From: Planctomycetota bacterium
GTDB lineage: Bacteria > Planctomycetota > Phycisphaerae > Phycisphaerales > Phycisphaeraceae
Reading direction: 5' to 3'
Assembly (NCBI GenBank): GCA_026386955.1
Contig: JAPLMQ010000282.1
Coordinates: 1-45,712 of the forward strand
DNA length: 45,712 nucleotides
Position numbers and translations under genes: made by a program. The notes beneath the pieces are model-generated. The model saw only the letters and a list, made by a program, of their open reading frames with translations, searched no databases and was not told the DNA's origin. This document shows, one piece after another, positions 40,688 to 45,712 of the stretch; position 1 is the first letter of the stretch; every line of letters begins with the position of its first letter.

Positions 40688-41869
40688 ATGAGCGAACCCG
40701 TGAACCTGGCGATCATCTCCAACGAGCCGACTCCCTATCGCCTCCACGTCTTGGAGCGTGTGGCGCGGGAGCTTCCGGGCGTGCGCCTGCACAGCCTCTT
40801 CACGCACGCGGTCGAGTCCCCCAGCATGCCGTGGAAGATGAACCTCAGCGGCGAGATCAACGCCGTGGGCTTCCCCGACGAGCGCCTCACCAACGGGCGC
40901 CTCGAGCCCCGCCAGCAGCTCAAGCTCTTCGCCCGCATCCGCGACTACCTCGTGCAGCAACGCGTCGGACTCGTGATCCTCCTGGGCTACAACGACCTCA
41001 CCCGCATCTCGCTCATCCGCTGGGCCAAGAAGGCCAACGTCCCCCTGCTGCTCACCGGCGACTCCAACGTCTTCAGCGAGGGGCGCGTCCGCGGGGTGAA
41101 GCGCTTCGTCAAGCGCCGGTTCGTGCGCTGGGTCGTCGGCTCCGTCGCCGGGCTCATGCCCATGGGCACCTGCGGCCGGGCCTTCTTCCGCCTCTACTCC
41201 GACCACGACAAACCCACCTTCCTCTTCCCCTACGAGCCCAACTACAGCATCCTCGAGCGCCGCGACGAGGCCGCCGAGGCCGCCTTCCGCAAGCAGCACA
41301 CCCTCGAGGACGGGCGGCACCGCGTCCTCTACTGCGGCCGGCTGATCCACGTCAAGCGCGTCGACGTCCTGGTCGACGCCTTCGTGCAGATCGCCCACGA
41401 CCGCCCCAAGTGGGACCTGGTCATCGCCGGCGACGGCCCGCTGCGCCAGGAGCTCTTCGACCGCGTCCCGCTCCCGCTGCGCGACCGCGTGAAGTTCCTG
41501 GGCTTCCTGCAGACCCACGAACTCGCCCTCTGCTACCGCTCCTGCGACATCAAGGTCCTCCCCAGCGAATACGAGCCTTGGGCGTTGGTGATCAACGAGG
41601 CCGTGGCCTCCGGGCTCGCGGTGATCGCGACGGAGATGGTGGGGGCCGCGGTGGAGCTCGTTCGCCACGGCGCGAATGGGCTGATCGTCCCGCCGCGCAG
41701 TCCCGTCGCGCTGGCGGAGGCGCTGCGCTACGCGACCCAGCCCGCCGTCTGCCAGGCGATGCGCGAGGCCGCACCGGCCGTGCTCGCCCAGTGGCGCGCC
41801 GCGGCCGACCCCGTCGCGGGCGTCCGCCAGGCGCTGCGCCATTTCCGGCTCATCCCCGCCGCGGAATGA
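40688..41869 (+). CDS. Glycosyltransferase family 4
   Basis: The 393-residue protein has the GT-B N-terminal half (LAIISNEPTPYRLHVLERV) and a donor-binding half. The latter carries YCGRLIHVKRVDVLVDAF, VIAGDGPLRQEL, KFLGFLQTHELALCY and the E-x7-E region VLPSEYEPWALVINEAVA. It is distinct from the preceding GT4, which lies 135 bp upstream. It probably acts in the same glycan pathway, a position-based inference. The start at 40688 (MSEPVNLAII) is preferred over the ATG 12 bases earlier. No membrane segment is evident. Confidence 0.92.
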   Translation: MSEPVNLAIISNEPTPYRLHVLERVARELPGVRLHSLFTHAVESPSMPWKMNLSGEINAVGFPDERLTNGRLEPRQQLKLFARIRDYLVQQRVGLVILLGYNDLTRISLIRWAKKANVPLLLTGDSNVFSEGRVRGVKRFVKRRFVRWVVGSVAGLMPMGTCGRAFFRLYSDHDKPTFLFPYEPNYSILERRDEAAEAAFRKQHTLEDGRHRVLYCGRLIHVKRVDVLVDAFVQIAHDRPKWDLVIAGDGPLRQELFDRVPLPLRDRVKFLGFLQTHELALCYRSCDIKVLPSEYEPWALVINEAVASGLAVIATEMVGAAVELVRHGANGLIVPPRSPVALAEALRYATQPAVCQAMREAAPAVLAQWRAAADPVAGVRQALRHFRLIPAAE

Positions 41870-41958
41870 TGTGACGTCCGCCCCAATGCCAACGCCAACG
41901 TTCCCGGTTGCCCCTCCGCGCCGGCGGCATTAGAGTCGCCTGCCCCACGGAGCGACCC

Positions 41959-43197
41959 ATGAACGACGCGACCCCGGTGCGTTTCGGCCTCGCAGGCCTC
42001 GGCGGTTACGCCGGCAGCATCCTCAGCCTCATCGAGAGCCACGCCAAGCCCGGCCCGAACAATGAGCCGCCGCTGGTGAAGCTCGCCGCCGCGGTCGAGC
42101 CCGACCACGTGCTACACGCCGATCTCATCGCCCGCCTGCGTGGCCAGGGCGTCGTCGTCGTCCAGCGCTACGAGGAACTCCTCGCCCAGCCGATCGAGGC
42201 CCTCTGGCTTCCGCTTCCGATCGACCTGCACCGCCCCTACACCGAACAGGCCCTCGCCGCGGGCAAGGCCGTGATGTGCGAGAAGCCCGCCGCCGGCTCC
42301 GTACAGGACGTCGACGCGATGATCGCCGCCCGCGACCGTGCCCAGCGCCCCGCCCTCATCGGCTACCAGGACTGCTACGACCCCACCACCCTCCCGCTCA
42401 AGCGCCGGCTCCTCGAAGGCCTCGTCGGCCCCATCCGCCGCGCCAGCGTCTGGGCCTGCTGGCCCCGCAGCGACGCCTACTTCGGCCGCAACGCCTGGGC
42501 CGGCAAGTTCCGCCGCGGCGACACCTGGGTCATGGACAGCCCCGCCAACAACGCCCTCGCCCACTACCTCAACATCGCCCTCTTCCTGCTCGGCGACTCG
42601 CTCCACGCCTCCGCCACGCCCGTCGCCGTCGAGGCCGAGCTCTACCGCGTCAACCCCATCGAGAACCACGACACCGTCAGCATGCTCCTCACGCTCCCCA
42701 GCGGCGCGACGCTGCTGGTCAACTTCACCCACGCCTGCGAGAAGCTCGTCCACCCCGTCGTCACCCTCCACGGCGACCTCAGCCTCGTCCGCCGCTCCAA
42801 CGAGCGCATCGAGATCGTCGTCGACGGCAAGACCGAGACCATCGAGCGCCCCAACACCGCCGCCGCCTGCGCCCTGCGCAAGATCGCCCTCCTGGCCCGC
42901 GGGAAGGACGACCCCGCCATCGGCGCCGCGACGCTTGAAGTCGCGCGGGCCCAGACCGTCGCGGTCAATGGCGCCTCGGAGGCGTCAGCCATCACCTCCG
43001 TCCCCGCGTCGGCGACCAAGATCGTCGACGCCCAGGGCAACAAGCTCCGCACCATTCCCGGGATCGAGGACGCCTTCGCCGCAAGCGTCGAGCGGCATAC
43101 CATCCTGCATCGCACGGGGCTTTTGCCGTGGACGGTCAAGCCCGGGCAGCGCGACCTGCGCGGCTACAAACATTTTTCCGGGCCCAAGCAGGCCTGA
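41959..43197 (+). CDS. Gfo/Idh/MocA-family oxidoreductase (glycan cluster)
   Basis: The 412-residue protein starts MNDATPVRFGLAGLGGYAGS, with the Rossmann loop GLGGYAGS, then LPIDLHRPYTEQALAAGK and the family motif CEKPAAGS. The C-terminal domain contains SPANNALAHYLNIALFLLG. It is a sugar or sugar-nucleotide dehydrogenase by family. Its place between glycosyltransferases and a lipoprotein suggests a role in making or modifying a surface-glycan sugar, an inference from context only. It lacks a signal peptide. The start at 41959 is chosen because the preceding in-frame residues are unlike the family. Confidence 0.88.
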   Translation: MNDATPVRFGLAGLGGYAGSILSLIESHAKPGPNNEPPLVKLAAAVEPDHVLHADLIARLRGQGVVVVQRYEELLAQPIEALWLPLPIDLHRPYTEQALAAGKAVMCEKPAAGSVQDVDAMIAARDRAQRPALIGYQDCYDPTTLPLKRRLLEGLVGPIRRASVWACWPRSDAYFGRNAWAGKFRRGDTWVMDSPANNALAHYLNIALFLLGDSLHASATPVAVEAELYRVNPIENHDTVSMLLTLPSGATLLVNFTHACEKLVHPVVTLHGDLSLVRRSNERIEIVVDGKTETIERPNTAAACALRKIALLARGKDDPAIGAATLEVARAQTVAVNGASEASAITSVPASATKIVDAQGNKLRTIPGIEDAFAASVERHTILHRTGLLPWTVKPGQRDLRGYKHFSGPKQA

Positions 43198-43222
43198 TCC
43201 CCTGACAGGCGAGCGAAACCCC

Positions 43223-44056
43223 ATGACCACGCAGCGCCCCAACCACACGACATCAGCCCCGCTTCTCTTCCTCCTCACCCTCACCCTCCTCCCCGCCTGC
43301 ACCTACGAAACCCACGTCGTCAACGACCCCTGGCAGAACCTCAAGCAGTACGACTCCAACCCAAACGCCTCCAAGGGCGCGGGCGACAAATCCGCCGCCG
43401 ACGCCGCCCAGGCCCGGCGAGACGCCATCGCCGACCAGGGCTTCGCCATCCTCCTCGACACCTACGAAGGCGGCTCGGCCGAGCGGCGCGCGGGGCAGCT
43501 CGTGCAGCGACTCACGCGCGAGCAGGGCCTGACCGACGTCTGGACCAAGCACGTGGGCAAGTCCGTCGTGGTCTACCGCGGGCAATACGGCGACCCCGAG
43601 ACCGACGCCGCCCGGCGCAACCTCCTCGCGACCCGCGCCCTCCAGGTCGACGGCCTCAAGCCCTTCGAGAAGGCTAAGCTCGTCGCGCTGGCGCAGGGCA
43701 AGGTCGCGGGCGACAACGGCCCGATGGACCTCCGCCGCTACAACGGCGCCTACACGCTGCTCGTGGGCTACTACGACCAGGAGTTCGGCAAGGACTTCCG
43801 CAAGGCCGCGGAGAAGGCGGCCGGCGTGATCCGCGACGGGGGCGACGAGGGCTTCTACCTCCACACCGCCCGCTACTCGCTGGTCACCGTCGGCATCTTC
43901 CCGCCCGAGGAGATCATCGACGGCCAGCCCAGCCCCCAAGCCGCGGCCCTGCAGAAGAAGTACCCCACCTACATCGCGAACGGGCTCTCGGTCGTGCAGA
44001 AGCTCGGCGGGGAGTCGCTGGGCGACAAGCCGAGCTCGCTTTACAAGGTGGAGTGA
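43223..44056 (+). CDS. Predicted lipoprotein of unknown function
   Basis: The 277-residue protein has a lipoprotein signal (SAPLLFLLTLTLLPAC), with Cys26 the likely lipidation site after LLPA. The mature part begins with a Lys/Asp/Gly-rich linker. A region with FAILLDTYEGGSAERRAGQL and VVVYRGQYGDPETDAARR follows, whose pattern loosely recalls a SPOR-type peptidoglycan-binding repeat; that is a resemblance only. It then has LLVGYYDQEFGKDFRKAAEK. It starts 25 bp after the Gfo/Idh/MocA gene and ends the + strand unit, converging on the GH57 gene. The protein probably sits at the outer or inner membrane facing the periplasm. Function is unknown. Confidence 0.82.
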   Translation: MTTQRPNHTTSAPLLFLLTLTLLPACTYETHVVNDPWQNLKQYDSNPNASKGAGDKSAADAAQARRDAIADQGFAILLDTYEGGSAERRAGQLVQRLTREQGLTDVWTKHVGKSVVVYRGQYGDPETDAARRNLLATRALQVDGLKPFEKAKLVALAQGKVAGDNGPMDLRRYNGAYTLLVGYYDQEFGKDFRKAAEKAAGVIRDGGDEGFYLHTARYSLVTVGIFPPEEIIDGQPSPQAAALQKKYPTYIANGLSVVQKLGGESLGDKPSSLYKVE

Positions 44057-44107
44057 GGCCGCCTCATCAGACGACGGATCAGGTTCCGCCTGACGAGAAA
44101 CCAGCGC

Positions 44108-45292
44108 CTACCTCCCCGCCTCCGTCCGCGTGCGCAGGCTGTCCATCACGTTCATGAAGTTGATGTAGCTGTCGTACGGCGACTCGTAGGGGTTGAAGTA
44201 CTTGTGCACGTCGCCATCCGCGAAATACTTGGTGCACATGTAGTAGAAGTGGTCGCTGGTGGTCAGCCTCCGCCAATCCTCGAGCAGCTTCGCGTCGCCG
44301 CGGGCCTTGATCGGCGCCTCGAGGCGGTAGAGCTCGTGCAACGCGTTCGACTGCATCGCGTTGCCCAGCCAGGCCGACAGGTCGCGCTCCGTGTCGGCCC
44401 ACGAGATCATGTGCGGCGCGTCAAAGCTCCCCACCGGCTCGTAGGCCTTGATGCACTCGCTGGGCGTCTTGAAGTCGTTCCCCGGCGTCTTGAGCACCTC
44501 CGCGGGCAACGCCGCGAGGAAGTCGAAGATCCCCGTGTCGGCCCACTGGTGCTCGCCGAAGGTCTCGTAGTCCATGAACAGGTTGCAGACGTACCCGTCG
44601 CCGTTGATCTGGTTGATCCACCTCGCGAACTTGTCGGCCGTCAGCGGCCACTCCGGCCACCCGCGGTTCGAGAACCGGAAGGCGATGTCGTCGCTCAGCC
44701 GGTAGTTCTTGAGCATCAGCTTGAGGCTCTTCTCGCCCTCGGGCCGGTAGAGGTAGTTCGGCGAGCGGTAGCCCAAGATCTGGTCAGCCCCCTCGGCGAG
44801 CAGCCCGTCGAAGCGCCCAAGCCCCGCGATGTAGTGGGCCAGCTCGTTGGAGTAGATCAGCTCGGTGTTGCGGAAGACGCGCGGGACCTGCCCGAAGAGG
44901 TCCTTGACCAGCTTCGCGTGCAGGTCGATCTGGGCCCGGAACTCGTCCCTGCTGTAGAGGAACGCCAGGCTGTGGTGATAGGTCTCGTTGAGGAACTCGA
45001 CGCACCCGCTGGTCGCCAGCTTCTGCAGCAGGCTGATCATCTCCGGGCAGTGCATGCGGAACTGGTCGATGATCGAGCCGGTCACCGAGTAGGCGACGCG
45101 GAACTTGCCCTCATGGCGCTTGACCAGGTCGAGGATGAGTTGGGTCGCGGGGAGGTAGCACTTGTTGGCGACCTTGTGGAGGATCTGGGCGTTGCGCTGG
45201 TCGTCGAAATAGCGCGCGTCGGTGTCGAAGACGCTGTAGCGGCGCAGGCGGTGCGGCTGATGGAGTTGGAAGTAGAAGCAGACCGACGCCAT
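44108..45292 (-). CDS. Glycoside hydrolase family 57 (alpha-amylase-like)
   Basis: The 394-residue protein has the GH57 regions in order: HQPH at 11-14, GSIIDQF, the nucleophile region RNTEL with Glu144, MDYETFGEHQ with Asp241 as the acid/base, and ISWADTERDLSAWLGN. The family hydrolyses or rearranges alpha-glucans such as glycogen and amylose. There is no signal peptide, so it is cytoplasmic. The start at 45292 (MASVCFYFQLHQPH) lies 70 bp from a large composite repeat; the longer frame from 45508 reads through that repeat. It is convergent with the lipoprotein gene. A link to the adjacent glycan genes is only positional, and storage glycogen metabolism is equally possible. Confidence 0.93.
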   Translation of the reverse strand: MASVCFYFQLHQPHRLRRYSVFDTDARYFDDQRNAQILHKVANKCYLPATQLILDLVKRHEGKFRVAYSVTGSIIDQFRMHCPEMISLLQKLATSGCVEFLNETYHHSLAFLYSRDEFRAQIDLHAKLVKDLFGQVPRVFRNTELIYSNELAHYIAGLGRFDGLLAEGADQILGYRSPNYLYRPEGEKSLKLMLKNYRLSDDIAFRFSNRGWPEWPLTADKFARWINQINGDGYVCNLFMDYETFGEHQWADTGIFDFLAALPAEVLKTPGNDFKTPSECIKAYEPVGSFDAPHMISWADTERDLSAWLGNAMQSNALHELYRLEAPIKARGDAKLLEDWRRLTTSDHFYYMCTKYFADGDVHKYFNPYESPYDSYINFMNVMDSLRTRTEAGR

Positions 45293-45361
45293 GCGCACAA
45301 ATCTCCGGGCGGCCACCGAGCGCGTCGTCCTGACGCGGACGCCCGCCAATGATATCCACTG

Positions 45362-45668
45362 GATCAGAGCCGGGGACTGTGTCCCCGATCTTCCGGCGCA
45401 AGGCGGTGCTCCGCCTCGCGCGAATTCGTTCTTGTAGGGTGGCGCTGAGCGGTACTCCGCGAAGCCCACCGGAGCGGCGCAGGATGACACGGGGCCGCGC
45501 ACGTCCACCGGACGCCCACCCGGTGGGCTTCGTGGATTCCGGGGGTACCGCTCAGCGCCACCTTACGCGGATGGGCCTTGCGGATCTTCATTGTGGGATT
45601 GGCACTTCGCGCGCGGCGGAGCACCGCCTAGCGCCTGAAAAACGGACACCCAGTGTCCGGCTCTGATC
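45362..45668. repeat. Composite nested inverted-repeat element, possible MITE
   Basis: Three pairs of arms nest around one centre. The outer pair GATCAGAGCCGG (45362-45373) and CCGGCTCTGATC (45657-45668) is exact. The middle pair, 30 nt (45395-45424 and 45606-45635), has two mismatches and contains GGCGGTGCTCCGCC. The inner pair is the type A arm (45434-45472 and 45520-45566); the right copy has an extra eight bases. Small hairpins GGGGAC/GTCCCC and GGACAC/GTGTCC lie between the outer and middle arms. No gene is present. The rest of the gap up to 45712 shows nothing further. Confidence 0.85.
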
Positions 45669-45712
45669 AGGCAAGAGATCAGACGCCTTCGCCCCCACCT
45701 CCCCTCCCCTTC

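Noticed and set aside
39335..41842. A very long - strand open frame opposite the two GT4 genes (835 codons)
   Set aside because: High GC and codon bias leave antisense frames open. The translation is Ala/Gly/Arg/Asp-rich low-complexity with no domain, while the + strand frames are clear glycosyltransferases.
44073..44097. Hairpin CTCATCAG/CTGACGAG between the lipoprotein and GH57 genes
   Set aside because: The loop is long, a smaller TCAGG/CCTGA stem competes, and no T-run follows, so a terminator call is not justified.
40688..45292. A glycogen-metabolism operon formed by the GT4 genes and GH57
   Set aside because: GH57 is on the opposite strand and the GT4 enzymes lack glycogen-synthase features, so a shared pathway is not supported beyond proximity.
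45364..45624. Short open frames across the composite repeat at the right end
   Set aside because: They simply translate inverted-repeat arms; similar residue strings appear wherever the type A arm occurs, including N-terminal extensions of other frames.

Overview
This 45.7-kb window is dense, very GC-rich bacterial chromosome. Its genes point to a Gram-negative-type planctomycete, most likely of the Phycisphaerae; that placement is inference from gene content and style, not from a marker gene. It carries outer-membrane biogenesis and lipid A genes (bamA, an ompH/skp-like chaperone, lpxD, an lpxC-fabZ fusion, lpxA), a short PheT, Gfo/Idh/MocA oxidoreductases, GH57 and fliM. I see no rRNA, tRNA, CRISPR array, transposase, integrase or phage gene.

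Layout. 0-10 kb: a GAF-SpoIIE phosphatase cut by the left edge, pheA, two polytopic membrane proteins of unknown function, dsbD, a lone fliM, a PyrK-like flavoprotein reductase and a ComF-like phosphoribosyltransferase. 10.2-11 kb: a gene-free stretch whose + strand is rich in T and poor in A. 11-19.5 kb, all on the - strand: a Gfo/Idh/MocA oxidoreductase, pheT, a PHP-domain phosphoesterase, a small frameshifted membrane-protein gene, cysC, recQ and a membrane-anchored protein with a Pro/Ala-rich tail. 19.6-24 kb: a family 5-type uracil-DNA glycosylase, a DUF486 membrane protein coupled to an acyltransferase, an ArsR/SRPBCC pair with a readable self-regulated promoter, and an MDR oxidoreductase. 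24.2-29 kb: pyruvate dehydrogenase E2, E1-beta and E1-alpha on the - strand, with an opposite-strand cassette (six-helix membrane protein plus winged-helix regulator) lying between E2 and E1-beta. 29.6-36.4 kb: the envelope operon bamA-ompH-lpxD-lpxC/fabZ-lpxA. 36.5-45.3 kb: a surface-glycan region with two GT2 enzymes, a WcaF-like acetyltransferase, two GT4 enzymes, a Gfo/Idh/MocA enzyme, a lipoprotein and a GH57 enzyme.

The most unusual content lies between the genes. Many gaps hold a long inverted repeat, and they fall into at least six sequence types: paired arms beginning GTAGGGTGG (three loci), short CCCAGGCAC hairpins (four loci), a CCCTCTCCC/CGGGTGAGG element, a GCAGCC/GGCTGC element, an AGTTCCGC element and an AAGCCCACCG element. 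There is also a perfect 30-bp palindrome between bamA and ompH. The right end holds a roughly 307-bp element with three nested pairs of inverted arms, the innermost being the GTAGGGTGG type. Several of these sit at gene 3' ends and double as, or enclose, intrinsic terminators.

I found no convincing complete, previously undescribed protein system. The best leads are the nested repeats, the regulated cassette inside the pdh cluster, the uncharacterised membrane-protein pair at 2.9-4.8 kb and the glycan cluster.
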